NCBI GenBank assembly: GCA_024640745.1
Contig: JAHEEL010000002.1
Location: forward strand, 1-29,063
Reading direction: 5' to 3'
Origin: Actinomycetes bacterium
Lineage (GTDB): Bacteria; Actinomycetota; Acidimicrobiia; Spongiisociales; UBA5794
Length of the DNA: 29,063 nt
This document shows positions 7,080 through 15,036 of the stretch, one piece after another. Numbering within the stretch: position 1 is the first letter of the stretch; every line of letters begins with the position of its first letter. A program made the translations under genes and the position numbers. The notes under the pieces are model-generated. The model ran no database searches and was not told the origin of the DNA. It worked only from the letters and a program-made list of their open reading frames with translations.

Positions 7080-7925
7080 GTGAGATTCGCGGTCAACCTC
7101 CCCAACTTTGGGCCCTTCGCGGACGCCTCAGCGGTGGCGGAGCTCGCCACGACCGCAGAGCGGTCCGGCTGGGATGGGTTCTTCGTCTGGGACCACATCG
7201 TCGTTGCCGATGGGATGCCGGTCGGCGACCCGTGGGTGATCCTCGCCGCCGTAGCGGCGGCCACAGAGCGCATCACCATGGGTCCGATGGTCACCCCGAT
7301 CCCGCGCCGCCGCCCATGGGTTGTGGCTCGGCAGGCGGTGACGCTGGATCACCTCAGCGGCGGGCGGCTCGTTCTCGGCGTCGGCATCGGGGTACCGGCA
7401 GACGTGGAGTTCGGGACCTTCGGGGAGCCGACCGGCGTGCGCGAGCGGGCCGAATTGCTCGATGAGGCCCTCGATGTGATCCTCGGCATGTGGAAGGGCC
7501 AGCCTTTCTCGTACCAAGGCCGGCACTTCCAGGTCGCCGAGACGACGTTCATGCCGACACCGCTTCAGCAGCCGCGAATTCCGATCTGGGTGGCTGGGAC
7601 GTGGCCGAACAAGGGTCCGTTCCGCCGTGCGGCGCGCTTCGACGGTGCGTTCCCCCTCGCCGACGACAACGGTGCCACGGCGCTCATTTTGCCCGACGGA
7701 GTGAGGGAGGTCGTGGGCTATGTGGCCGCCCAACGGGCCGATATGAGCGGCTACGAGGTGAGTGCGTCGATCGTCCCCACCGGCCACGAGACCGAGGACC
7801 GGCGCACCCTCGCTGCGTTCGCCGCGGCCGGGGTGACCTGGGCGCACATCACGCCCGCGTCCGGCGGCGAGGACGCCCTCGAGGATGCAGCGGCATCGAT
7901 CGCCGCCGGTCCGCCACGACTCTGA
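7080..7925 (+). CDS. Luciferase-like (LLM class) flavin/F420-dependent oxidoreductase
   Basis: 281 residues of the bacterial-luciferase-like TIM-barrel family that binds FMN or coenzyme F420. Seen: RFAVNLPNFGPFADA start, AERSGWDGFFVWDHIV, the TERITMGPMVTPIPRRRPWVVARQAVTLDHLSGGRLVLGVGIG core (residues about 60-105), and IPIWVAGTWPNK. The GTG at 7080 gives the family N-terminus, with AAGG 8 bases upstream; the same frame is open further left over the start of xylA but that is not homologous. It is divergent from xylA across about 118 bp. Substrate unknown; the cofactor cannot be decided from motifs alone, though actinobacterial members often use F420. Confidence 0.88.
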   Translation: MRFAVNLPNFGPFADASAVAELATTAERSGWDGFFVWDHIVVADGMPVGDPWVILAAVAAATERITMGPMVTPIPRRRPWVVARQAVTLDHLSGGRLVLGVGIGVPADVEFGTFGEPTGVRERAELLDEALDVILGMWKGQPFSYQGRHFQVAETTFMPTPLQQPRIPIWVAGTWPNKGPFRRAARFDGAFPLADDNGATALILPDGVREVVGYVAAQRADMSGYEVSASIVPTGHETEDRRTLAAFAAAGVTWAHITPASGGEDALEDAAASIAAGPPRL

Positions 7926-7933
7926 CGGTGGGG

Positions 7934-7939
7934 TAGGCT
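7934..7939 (+). promoter_or_regulatory. Putative -10 of leaderless sulfatase-maturase gene
   Basis: TAGGCT followed by 7 bases and then the GTG start at 7947, with no ribosome-binding site between. The spacing matches leaderless transcripts. It lies in the 21-bp gap after the oxidoreductase gene, so the maturase likely has its own promoter. Confidence 0.45.
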
Positions 7940-7946
7940 CGCCGTC

Positions 7947-9392
7947 GTGTCCACGCAACGAGACCTTCCCTGGCCGGCGGTCGCTGGAGCCGACATCGGC
8001 GGCAGTCAACTCGAACGCGCCTGGTCCCCCGACGCGTTCCACGTGCTCGCGAAGCCAACTGGGGCAATCTGCAACCTGGGATGCTCCTACTGCTTCTTCC
8101 TCGACAAGGAGGAGCTCTACCAAGGCAGCCGGTTCCACATGTCCGATGAGGTGCTCGATCGCTACATCCGGCAGCTGATCGAGGCACACGGCACCCGGGT
8201 GGTCACGGTCGCGTGGCAGGGCGGCGAGCCGACGCTGATGGGGCTCGACTTCTACCGGCGGGCAATCGAGGTGCAGGAGCGCTATCGGAAGCCCGACATG
8301 ACGTTCGAGAACACGATGCAAACCAACGGCACGCTGCTCACGGACGAGTGGTGCGAGTTCCTGAAGGAGAACGAGTACCTCGTCGGCATCAGCATCGACG
8401 GTCCGCAGCCGCTGCACGACATCAACCGGGTGAACAAGCGGGGCGAAGGCACCTTCGACAAGGTCATGCGCGGGCTGCGGCTTCTGCAAAGGCACGAGGT
8501 CGAGTACAACGTGCTCACCACCGTGAACGCCGTGAACGGGGACTTCCCGCTCGACGTGTACCGGTTCCTACGCGACGAGGTCGGCACCGACTGGATGCAG
8601 TTCATTCCGGTCGTCGAGCGGGTCGACGAGGCGGGAAAGCCGGCGTTCCTAAACGGTACCTTCGCCTCGGATCGCTCGGTCGGGGCGGAACAGTTCGGCC
8701 GTTTCCTCAGCGAGATCTTCGACGAATGGGTCCGCAACGACGTCGGACGGGTCTACGTCCAGACGTTCGAAGCCACGGTTCGCAATTGGATGGGCCTTCC
8801 GTCGTCCGGCATGTGTGTGTTCAACGAGACCTGCGGGCTCGGCGTCGCGCTGGAGCACAACGGTGATCTCTACTCCTGCGATCACTTTGTCGAACCGGAG
8901 TACCTCATTGGGAACATCGGCGAGACCGACATGGGCGATCTCGTGGGATCGAAGAGGCAGCACGACTTCGGCATGGACAAGCGGGATCTGCTGCCCCAGT
9001 ACTGCCTCGACTGCGACGTGCGATTCGCCTGCCACGGGGAGTGCCCGAAGAATCGCTTCATCGAGACACCCGACGGCGAGCCCGGATTGAACTACCTCTG
9101 TTCCGGCTTCAAGGACTTCTTCCACCACGTCGACGAGCCGATGCGGGTGATGACGGAGGCACTTCGCTCCCAGCGCCCGGCCGCGCTGGTGATGGAGTAC
9201 CTGCGGCAGCGTGACGCCGCGTTCGACCGAGCCGTTGCCCGGGCCGGCCGCAACGACCCGTGCCCGTGCGGGAGCGGTGAGAAGACGAAGCGCTGCCATG
9301 GGTCTCATCAGTCGCCTCCTCCGGTATTGCCGCCCATGCCGACGGGACCCGGGGAACCGCGCCCGCGGGTCCGCGGAAGATCCACGACTTGA
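7947..9392 (+). CDS. Anaerobic sulfatase-maturating enzyme (radical SAM/SPASM) with SEC-C tail
   Basis: 481-residue radical-SAM enzyme that would convert the active-site Cys or Ser of sulfatases to formylglycine. Seen: the CNLGCSYC cluster motif (Cys42, 46, 49) binding the SAM [4Fe-4S] cluster, WQGGEPTLMG (90-99), the NTMQTNGTLL strand, SIDGP, and a cysteine-rich SPASM region (CVFNETCG, YSCDHFVEPEYLIGNIG, YCLDCDVRFACHGECPKNRF) for auxiliary clusters, all hallmarks of anSME. Residues 434-452 are a SEC-C zinc motif (NDPCPCGSGEKTKRCHG) not part of the standard enzyme, followed by a Pro-rich tail. The partner sulfatase follows 104 bp downstream. GTG start chosen because a -10-like TAGGCT precedes it by 7 bases. 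Confidence 0.93.
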   Translation: MSTQRDLPWPAVAGADIGGSQLERAWSPDAFHVLAKPTGAICNLGCSYCFFLDKEELYQGSRFHMSDEVLDRYIRQLIEAHGTRVVTVAWQGGEPTLMGLDFYRRAIEVQERYRKPDMTFENTMQTNGTLLTDEWCEFLKENEYLVGISIDGPQPLHDINRVNKRGEGTFDKVMRGLRLLQRHEVEYNVLTTVNAVNGDFPLDVYRFLRDEVGTDWMQFIPVVERVDEAGKPAFLNGTFASDRSVGAEQFGRFLSEIFDEWVRNDVGRVYVQTFEATVRNWMGLPSSGMCVFNETCGLGVALEHNGDLYSCDHFVEPEYLIGNIGETDMGDLVGSKRQHDFGMDKRDLLPQYCLDCDVRFACHGECPKNRFIETPDGEPGLNYLCSGFKDFFHHVDEPMRVMTEALRSQRPAALVMEYLRQRDAAFDRAVARAGRNDPCPCGSGEKTKRCHGSHQSPPPVLPPMPTGPGEPRPRVRGRSTT

Positions 9393-9422
9393 TCGATCGA
9401 TCAGGTCGGCACCCGATCAGGT
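9390..9422. promoter_or_regulatory. Palindrome and direct repeats between maturase and sulfatase genes
   Basis: TGATCGATCGATCA (9390-9403) is a perfect 14-bp palindrome that includes the maturase stop codon. CGATCAGGT occurs at 9398-9406 and again at 9414-9422, 16 bp apart. A regulator-binding site for the sulfatase gene is possible. Sequence seen, function inferred. Confidence 0.35.
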
Positions 9423-9496
9423 GACCGTGGTGCGGTCGAGGTATTGGGAGTAGTGTCGAGACGTCCGCGGGACAGCGAGTGCGAAGGGGTTGCACC

Positions 9497-10972
9497 ATGG
9501 CCGATCGACCGAACATCCTGATTCTCTGGGGCGACGACATCGGCTGGTACAACATCAGCCACAACAACCGCGGAGCGATGGGGTATGAGACCCCGAACAT
9601 CGACCGGGTCGCTCGTGAGGGCATCGAGTTCACCGACTACTACGCCCAGCAGTCGTGCACCGCGGGCCGCGCCGCCTTCATCACCGGTCAGAACCCGGTG
9701 CGAACCGGCCTCACGAAGGTGGGTATTCCCGGAGCGGACCTGGGGCTCCAGCCGGAGGATCCGACGATCGCCGAGTTGCTCAAGCCGCTCGGCTATCGGA
9801 CCGGGCAGTTCGGCAAGAATCACCTCGGCGACAAGGACGAGTTTCTTCCCACCAACCACGGCTTCGACGAGTTCTACGGGAACCTCTATCACCTCAACGC
9901 CGAGGATGAGCCCGAACACCCGGACTATCCGAAGAATCCCGAGTTCCGTGCACGATTCGGTCCCCGGGGGGTGATCCACTCCTACGCCGACGGTCGCATC
10001 GAAGACACCGGTCCGCTGACGAAGAAGCGGATGGAGACGATCGACGACGACATGACGGCTCGCGCCAAGGAGTTCATCCGCGAAGCGAACGAGGCGGATG
10101 AACCGTTCTTCATGTGGTGGAACGCGACGCGCATGCACTTCCGTACCCGAATCAAGGAAGCATCGCTCGGACTCTCGGGACAAGGCTTCTACAACGACGC
10201 GATGGTCGAGCACGACGGGTTGGTCGGCGAGATGCTCGACCTGATCGACGAGTTGGGGATTGCAGAGAACACGATCGTCATGTACTCGACCGACAACGGC
10301 CCTCACTTCAACACATGGCCGGATGCGGCGGTCACGCCGTGGCGCAGCGAGAAGAACTCGAACTGGGAGGGCGCCTACCGCGTGCCGTGCTTCGTCCGGT
10401 GGCCGGGGAAGTTCGAGGCCGGCACGACGCTCACGGGCATCATGACGCACCAGGAGTGGTTGCCGACCCTGCTGGCGGCAGCAGGAGAGCCGGACATCGT
10501 CGGCGAGCTCAGGGCTGGCTACGACGCCGGCGACAAGCACTTCAAGGTGCACATCGACGGATACAACGTGCTTCCGTATCTCACGGGTGAGGTCGACGAG
10601 TCGCCGCGCAACTGGTTCTTCTATACGAGCGATGACGGGCTGATCACCGCCATTCGCTACGGCGACTGGAAGGCCGTGTTCTACGAGCAACGGGCGAAGA
10701 CGATGCAGCTGTGGGCGGAGCCGTTCGTTCCGCTCCGGATGCCGAAGCTCTTCAACCTCCGGCGGGATCCGTTCGAGCGGGCCGACGAGAACGCCAATGT
10801 GTATTGGGACTGGGTGCTCGACCACGTGTTCGTCATCTACCCGATGCAGGCACTGGCGGCCGAACAGCTGCAGTCGTTCGCGGAGTTCCCTCCGAGGCAG
10901 AAACCGGCGGCGTTCAACTTGGACTCGATTCTCGCGCAGATGGATGACGCCGGCGGAGGCGGTCTCCACTAG
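9497..10972 (+). CDS. Sulfatase (arylsulfatase-type, formylglycine-dependent)
   Basis: 491-residue S1-type sulfatase hydrolysing a sulfate ester. Seen: N-terminal NILILWGDDIGW with metal ligands Asp13 and Asp14; QQSCTAGRAAFITGQ with Cys54 as the formylglycine precursor (a C-x-A-x-R variant of the usual C-x-P-x-R); GKNHLGD (Lys and His of the active site, with Asn where Trp is common); and YSTDNGPH with the distal metal-binding Asp-Asn. No signal peptide is visible, so the enzyme appears cytoplasmic. ATG 9497 is preceded by AAGGGG at 7 bases. The neighbouring maturase supplies its modification. The natural substrate (aryl, steroid or carbohydrate sulfate) is not evident. Confidence 0.93.
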   Translation: MADRPNILILWGDDIGWYNISHNNRGAMGYETPNIDRVAREGIEFTDYYAQQSCTAGRAAFITGQNPVRTGLTKVGIPGADLGLQPEDPTIAELLKPLGYRTGQFGKNHLGDKDEFLPTNHGFDEFYGNLYHLNAEDEPEHPDYPKNPEFRARFGPRGVIHSYADGRIEDTGPLTKKRMETIDDDMTARAKEFIREANEADEPFFMWWNATRMHFRTRIKEASLGLSGQGFYNDAMVEHDGLVGEMLDLIDELGIAENTIVMYSTDNGPHFNTWPDAAVTPWRSEKNSNWEGAYRVPCFVRWPGKFEAGTTLTGIMTHQEWLPTLLAAAGEPDIVGELRAGYDAGDKHFKVHIDGYNVLPYLTGEVDESPRNWFFYTSDDGLITAIRYGDWKAVFYEQRAKTMQLWAEPFVPLRMPKLFNLRRDPFERADENANVYWDWVLDHVFVIYPMQALAAEQLQSFAEFPPRQKPAAFNLDSILAQMDDAGGGGLH

Positions 10973-10987
10973 CGGACGCCGGTGCGT

Positions 10988-12244
10988 CTACGGCGGGAGG
11001 GGGAGTCGGGGTGTGACGGTGTGGGTATGGCCGAGGCGGCTGGTCCAGGTGATGTCGCCGTCGGGGTGGGTGGTGTAGGTCCATCCGGCGTTGTGGCGGA
11101 TGGTGTGGTCGTGGCGGCACAGCGGTGCCAGGTTGATGGTGGTGGTGAGTCCGCCTTCTCTCCAGGTGGTGGTGTGGTCGAGGTCGCAGTCGGCGGCGGG
11201 CATGCGGCAGCCGGGGAACACGCAGGTCCGATTCCGTGTGGTGACGTGGCGTCGTTGGGCGGCGGTCGGTCGGCGTCTCGTGGTACCGGTGGTGAGGGGT
11301 TGTCCGGTGTCGGGGTCGGTGATGGTGGAGACCCAGATTGCGTCGGGTTGTGTTTCAGCAACTTGACGGGCGATGTCGGCGATGACGGGTCCGTAGCCGG
11401 CGAGTTCGCCGGGGTGATCGTTGAGTTCGGCGAGGGTGGCGAGATCGACGGTGATGTCGACGGTGGCGCGCCGGTCGGATCGACTACTGCTCTCGGTGAG
11501 GTCGAGGAGGATGTCGGTGCGGAGTTGGTCCATGCTGCGCGTGTCGCCGCTGCCTCGGAGGCTGCGGGCCAGGTGGTTGATGCGGCGCATCAGTGCGGTG
11601 GCGCGGTGTGGGGGGAGGTCGAAGGCGTAGAGATTGGCGGTGCCCGCCGGGGTGGCTTGGATCCAGATGCGGCGCTGGTCGACGGCGTGGCGGTAGCGCT
11701 GCTCGGCTGCTTCAGGGGCCATCCTCATGCGGAGGCGTTCGAGGCGGGCCCGGAGCTGTCCCGTCGTCAGCGACGCAGCGTCGTCCACGAGTTGGTCGGC
11801 GATCTGTTGGGCCGTCGCAACCGGCAGGTCGAGGAGGCATCGGTCGAAGACCTTGGCCCGGCGTACATCGATGGTCCCGGCGGCCAGCGCGTCGAAGACG
11901 TGGGGGAGGCGCCGGCGCAGCTCGAGGGCGAAGGAGAGTTCGGTGTCGGCGGCTCTGCGGGTGAGATGCAGGGCGCAGCGGATCTCGGCGGCGGCGGACT
12001 CGGCGGCGAAGTCCTCTCCGTCTTCATCGACCAGCACGTCTTTGATCGCCGTCATGTCGTCGTAGACGGCGGCGGCGTAGTGCGATGCGAGGCGCTGATG
12101 GGCCTGGAGGACCAGCACGCGGTCGTGGCCGGACAGCTGGTGGACGTCGATCACAGAGAGCAGCACGGCGAGGATCGGGCCGGGTTCCATGTCCTCGATC
12201 CCCTGCGGGATCGGTTCGCCACACGGATGATCTCGATACACCAT
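10988..12244 (-). CDS. DUF222 / 13E12-type HNH endonuclease
   Basis: 418 residues. The N-terminal three quarters match the DUF222 (13E12 repeat) type: HDRVLVLQAHQRLASHYAAAVYDDM, then LRRRLPHVFDALAAGTIDVRRAKVF and AVDQRRIWIQATPAGTANLYAFDLPP. The C-terminal 100 residues hold an HNH nuclease: RHVTTRNRTCVFPGC, CDLDHTTTWREGG and NLAPLCRHDHTIRH, with paired CxxC-like zinc ligands and the catalytic DH pair. Such genes are numerous in Actinobacteria and often tied to mobile or repeated loci; whether this one is active is unknown. ATG 12244 is preceded by TACGTT at 6 bases and no ribosome-binding site (possible leaderless start); the frame extends 38 codons upstream but those look non-coding and run into the next gene's control region. 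Confidence 0.9.
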   Translation of the reverse strand: MVYRDHPCGEPIPQGIEDMEPGPILAVLLSVIDVHQLSGHDRVLVLQAHQRLASHYAAAVYDDMTAIKDVLVDEDGEDFAAESAAAEIRCALHLTRRAADTELSFALELRRRLPHVFDALAAGTIDVRRAKVFDRCLLDLPVATAQQIADQLVDDAASLTTGQLRARLERLRMRMAPEAAEQRYRHAVDQRRIWIQATPAGTANLYAFDLPPHRATALMRRINHLARSLRGSGDTRSMDQLRTDILLDLTESSSRSDRRATVDITVDLATLAELNDHPGELAGYGPVIADIARQVAETQPDAIWVSTITDPDTGQPLTTGTTRRRPTAAQRRHVTTRNRTCVFPGCRMPAADCDLDHTTTWREGGLTTTINLAPLCRHDHTIRHNAGWTYTTHPDGDITWTSRLGHTHTVTPRLPLPP

Positions 12245-12250
12245 GGAGAC

Positions 12251-12256
12251 AACGTA
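12251..12256 (-). promoter_or_regulatory. Putative -10 of leaderless DUF222-HNH gene
   Basis: TACGTT on the minus strand, 6 bases before ATG 12244, with no ribosome-binding site between them. Confidence 0.35.
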
Positions 12257-12333
12257 CAACCCCGCTGTGACACAAAACCGGCGCCTCAAGAGCAGCTCCC
12301 CGCCGGCTGCGCCTGGGGCCGGCGGGCGAGACG

Positions 12334-12355
12334 TAGACTGAGGGCCGAGAGGAGG
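12334..12355 (+). promoter_or_regulatory. Putative -10 and ribosome-binding site of 60-aa membrane protein gene
   Basis: TAGACT (12334-12339) would start a transcript near 12346; GGAGG (12351-12355) lies 8 bases before ATG 12364. Confidence 0.4.
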
Positions 12356-12363
12356 CACATTCC

Positions 12364-12546
12364 ATGAGCTCGAACAGCGCAGGCGCCGCCGGCGGCGGAG
12401 CGATCTACGGCTTGGGTATCTTCGGGGCCTTCGTCTACTACTGGCAGCAGGCGGACTCGTTCTGGGAGTACGTGCTCACGTTCATCCAGGGACTCTTCTG
12501 GCCCGCCTTCATGGTCTACGAGGTCTTTAAGGCGCTCGGCAGCTAG
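12364..12546 (+). CDS. Small membrane protein, 60 aa
   Basis: Starts MSSNSAGAAGGG, then one long hydrophobic stretch (AIYGLGIFGAFVYYWQQ, residues 13-29) and a second amphipathic to hydrophobic one (FWEYVLTFIQGLFWPAFMVYEVFKAL, 33-58), so one or two membrane helices. A good GGAGG ribosome-binding site 8 bases before ATG, and a stop that overlaps the convergent ClC stop in CTAG, make it a convincing real gene. It resembles uncharacterised small proteins of bacteria with a YGLG..GA..YYWQQADSFWEY core; I know no function for them. It is divergent from the HNH gene. Confidence 0.78.
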   Translation: MSSNSAGAAGGGAIYGLGIFGAFVYYWQQADSFWEYVLTFIQGLFWPAFMVYEVFKALGS

Positions 12547-13853
12547 TCGGATCCGGCCTCACCGACTTCGAACAGCTCGTTCTGCACGCTCGTGTCATCG
12601 ATGTCGACCACGACTCGATCGGTTGGCAGACCGAACCATCCGAGCCCAGCGGTGAGGGTGTAGGCCGTGAGCACGGCGATTCCGGCCGGCACCGTTTCGA
12701 CCGCGCCGATGCCGACCGTGAGTACGGCGAGCAGCATCATGGTGAACGGCGTGCCGAGCGATACGCCCGGAACGGCGATGAGCATCGCGGAGACGGCGAG
12801 CGCGATCGGGATCTCCGGGAACAGCGCATGCACCGCGAGGCCGGCCGTGCCTCCGATGAAGAGCGTCGGCATGACGGGACCGCCGATGAATCCGGTCGTG
12901 AGGCTGATGCCGACGGCCAGGATCTTCGCAAACACGACGACGATGAGAATCGCGATTCCGAGTTCCTCGAAGTCGGCGATGGCCGCCGAGAGTTGCGACT
13001 TGCCGGAGGCAATCGTCAAGGGCGCGGCCACGGCGATGAAGCCGAGGGCGATCCCTCCGATCGTCGATCGCACGACCGGATTGCGGAGGGTCGGGATGAC
13101 CCACCGGCGAAGAAAGAAGACCGTGAGACCGAGCAGCCACGATAGGACGGCGGCCAAGAACCCCAGCACCACGGCGAGCGGGAAGTGCCACAACTCGATG
13201 TCATAGCTCGGGAGCGCGAAGACGCCGAGGAACGTGTCGCCGAGGATCGCGAAGTTCAACATGAACCCAAAGACCGCTGCGGTGAACGACGGGATCAGCG
13301 TTCGGTGGTACTCCTTGCGTTCGGGCCAGCGGAACTCGATGACCATCAGCGTTGCCAGAAGGGGCGCCGTCAGCAGACCACCGAGCGACCCGTTGATGCC
13401 GCTGACGACGCTGCTCTCGTGTTGGTCGTGGGGGACCTTCCTGATCCTGGCGTACCAGTCCCCGACCAGGGCGCCCGACCTGATGCCACCGTCGAACGGC
13501 CCGAGGCTTGCTCCACCGACCAGCGAAACGATCGAGACGGCAATCGCCTGGAGCGCGTGGTCCCGATCGATATCCCCGTTCTGCACGATGGTGAGCGAGC
13601 CCTCGAGATCCTCGGGAACGTGCAATGCGGTCCGCATCAAGCCGACGAGCAGGCCGGCGCCGGCGAGCACGGCGATCCACCACCACTGGCCACCCATGAA
13701 CGCGTATTCGATGTCGGTGCCCCAGACGGCCTCGCTCCCGAAGCGGACGATCTGGGTGAATGCGAGCGTCGCGGCGCCGGCGAGCGCGCCGACGATGATG
13801 GCGCGACCCATAGTCGGCCAGAAGACCCGGTCACGTGCGAAAAGGTCGTTCAT
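12543..13853 (-). CDS. ClC-family (voltage-gated chloride channel-like) protein, divergent
   Basis: 436 residues with about ten hydrophobic segments. The strongest ClC signature is KILAVGISLTTGFIGGPVMPTLFIGG (310-335), matching the SL.SG..GG.F.PSL.IG region that holds the anion-binding GxFxP loop (here GGPVMP). The G(K/R)EGP loop with the gating glutamate aligns with GASLGP (114-119), so the glutamate position is Leu117. The first anion loop GSGIP is not recognisable (HVPEDLEGSL instead). It could be a channel or a transporter with another substrate. It is the last gene of the membrane-protein run, 48 bp after its neighbour; AGGAAGG lies only 1-2 bases before ATG 13853, so the start is uncertain. 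Confidence 0.85.
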   Translation of the reverse strand: MNDLFARDRVFWPTMGRAIIVGALAGAATLAFTQIVRFGSEAVWGTDIEYAFMGGQWWWIAVLAGAGLLVGLMRTALHVPEDLEGSLTIVQNGDIDRDHALQAIAVSIVSLVGGASLGPFDGGIRSGALVGDWYARIRKVPHDQHESSVVSGINGSLGGLLTAPLLATLMVIEFRWPERKEYHRTLIPSFTAAVFGFMLNFAILGDTFLGVFALPSYDIELWHFPLAVVLGFLAAVLSWLLGLTVFFLRRWVIPTLRNPVVRSTIGGIALGFIAVAAPLTIASGKSQLSAAIADFEELGIAILIVVVFAKILAVGISLTTGFIGGPVMPTLFIGGTAGLAVHALFPEIPIALAVSAMLIAVPGVSLGTPFTMMLLAVLTVGIGAVETVPAGIAVLTAYTLTAGLGWFGLPTDRVVVDIDDTSVQNELFEVGEAGSD

Positions 13854-13901
13854 GCCTTCCTGCTCATGCCCTCCTCGGTCGTCCGTGCATCTCGGGGGAC
13901 G

Positions 13902-15032
13902 CTAGTCGCTTGCTTCCGAGCCGTTCGGTGTCGGAAGCGTGAAAGGATCTGGTAGGCGGCCCCGGGCGATCTGTCGCCTCCACAGGCCGACGCTGACCCA
14001 TCCGATCGGGATCGGCAGGAACCACTGTGCGAGTCGGAAGAGAACGACCCCGGCGGCAATGGCGTCGGCGTACTGGTCGCCGGCGATCTGACTGAAGAGC
14101 CCGATGTAGGCGAGCGCGGCGATTCCGACACCTCCCGGCGTTATCGGAATGGAGGTGATCAAGAGCACGATCACCCACACGATGAAGATCTGCCCGAGCG
14201 AAAGGATGTCTGCGCCCAGACCCACGATGCGCAACGCGAGCACCAGCATCACGAACGCCCAGAGCTTCCCCGCCGCCGAGAAGAGGAGTGCCCGGATGCC
14301 GCTTTCGTTGACGATGCCGATGGCGAGGTCCCGGAATCCGACCACCCGGTCGGAGAGGCCATCGACGGGGTCGCGTTTGAGCTTGCCGAGACCCCAGTTC
14401 GCGAACGACTCGGCCTTCCCGGCGAGCCATTGCGTGAACGCCTCCGATCGAACCATGCCGATGACAACGACCGCCATGACGATCAGCACCGCGAGGGCGA
14501 TGATCGCAATCCACACGAAGTCGCCGAGGTCGCCGACGCCGAGGACGAGGAGCAGGATGACGGCGATCGACGGAAGGCTGAACTTGACGATGTTGTCGAA
14601 GAGCCCGCTGAGGACGATCCCGAGCATCGTACGTTCGACACCGAAGCCCCACGATCGGTACATGCCGTAGCGCACGATGAGATCGGCACCAGGGATTGTG
14701 GTGCTCACGGCGGTCGATGCGACCCACGCAGACATGCCGCGTTGCAGACCCATTCCCGGCATCAGCGACGCATACAGAGCACCTTCCGGCACGTAGAGGA
14801 TGAGACCGGCGCCGATGATGAGCAGATAGTCGACCGGGTCGAGTTCTCGCAAGATGGTGAACACCGCTTCGTAGTCGATGACCTGCGGAAGCAGGAACCC
14901 GAAGATGAAGACCACGATCACGAGGCCGACGCCTGCGGCGAGGAGCGAGTTGCGACGATCATTCGAACTGCGTTCCGGCGGTGCCGGGGGAACGAAAGCG
15001 GGTTCCGGAGTCTGTGGCTCTTCTGATGTCAT
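13902..15032 (-). CDS. Flippase-like integral membrane protein (LPG_synthase_TM family), copy B
   Basis: 376 residues: a 28-residue Pro/Glu-rich cytoplasmic N-terminus, then about eight membrane helices. Family marks are VPEGALYASLMPGMGL, the STTIPGADLIVRYGMYRSWG segment, and near the end ITPGGVGIAALAYIGLFSQIAG, the PGG-G signature of the MprF/AglD-like translocase domain. The catalytic lysyl-transferase domain of MprF is absent. Family members move lipid-linked groups (aminoacyl-lipids, polyprenyl-phosphate sugars) across the membrane; the cargo here is unknown. It starts 4 bases after the stop of the small export-like gene, so it is in the same operon. Paralogue of the gene at 15453-16577. 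Confidence 0.85.
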   Translation of the reverse strand: MTSEEPQTPEPAFVPPAPPERSSNDRRNSLLAAGVGLVIVVFIFGFLLPQVIDYEAVFTILRELDPVDYLLIIGAGLILYVPEGALYASLMPGMGLQRGMSAWVASTAVSTTIPGADLIVRYGMYRSWGFGVERTMLGIVLSGLFDNIVKFSLPSIAVILLLVLGVGDLGDFVWIAIIALAVLIVMAVVVIGMVRSEAFTQWLAGKAESFANWGLGKLKRDPVDGLSDRVVGFRDLAIGIVNESGIRALLFSAAGKLWAFVMLVLALRIVGLGADILSLGQIFIVWVIVLLITSIPITPGGVGIAALAYIGLFSQIAGDQYADAIAAGVVLFRLAQWFLPIPIGWVSVGLWRRQIARGRLPDPFTLPTPNGSEASD

Positions 15033-15036
15033 GGTG

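Noticed and set aside
7128..8495. 455-codon minus-strand frame
   Set aside because: Antisense to the luciferase-like and maturase genes, both with clear motifs.
9401..10969. 522-codon minus-strand frame opposite the sulfatase
   Set aside because: No recognisable protein features; the sulfatase on the plus strand carries the catalytic motif set.
10975..10988. GACGC-CGGT-GCGTC as a bidirectional terminator between the sulfatase and HNH genes
   Set aside because: Only a 5-bp stem with no T-run on either strand.
10982..12367. 461-codon plus-strand frame opposite the HNH gene
   Set aside because: Gly/Val/Asp-rich low-complexity shadow; the minus strand has a full DUF222-HNH protein.
13850..13867. 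5-codon mini-ORF (MSRKA) whose TGA overlaps the ClC ATG
   Set aside because: Its GAGGAGG is only 2 bases from its ATG, too close for good initiation, and so short an ORF is likely by chance.
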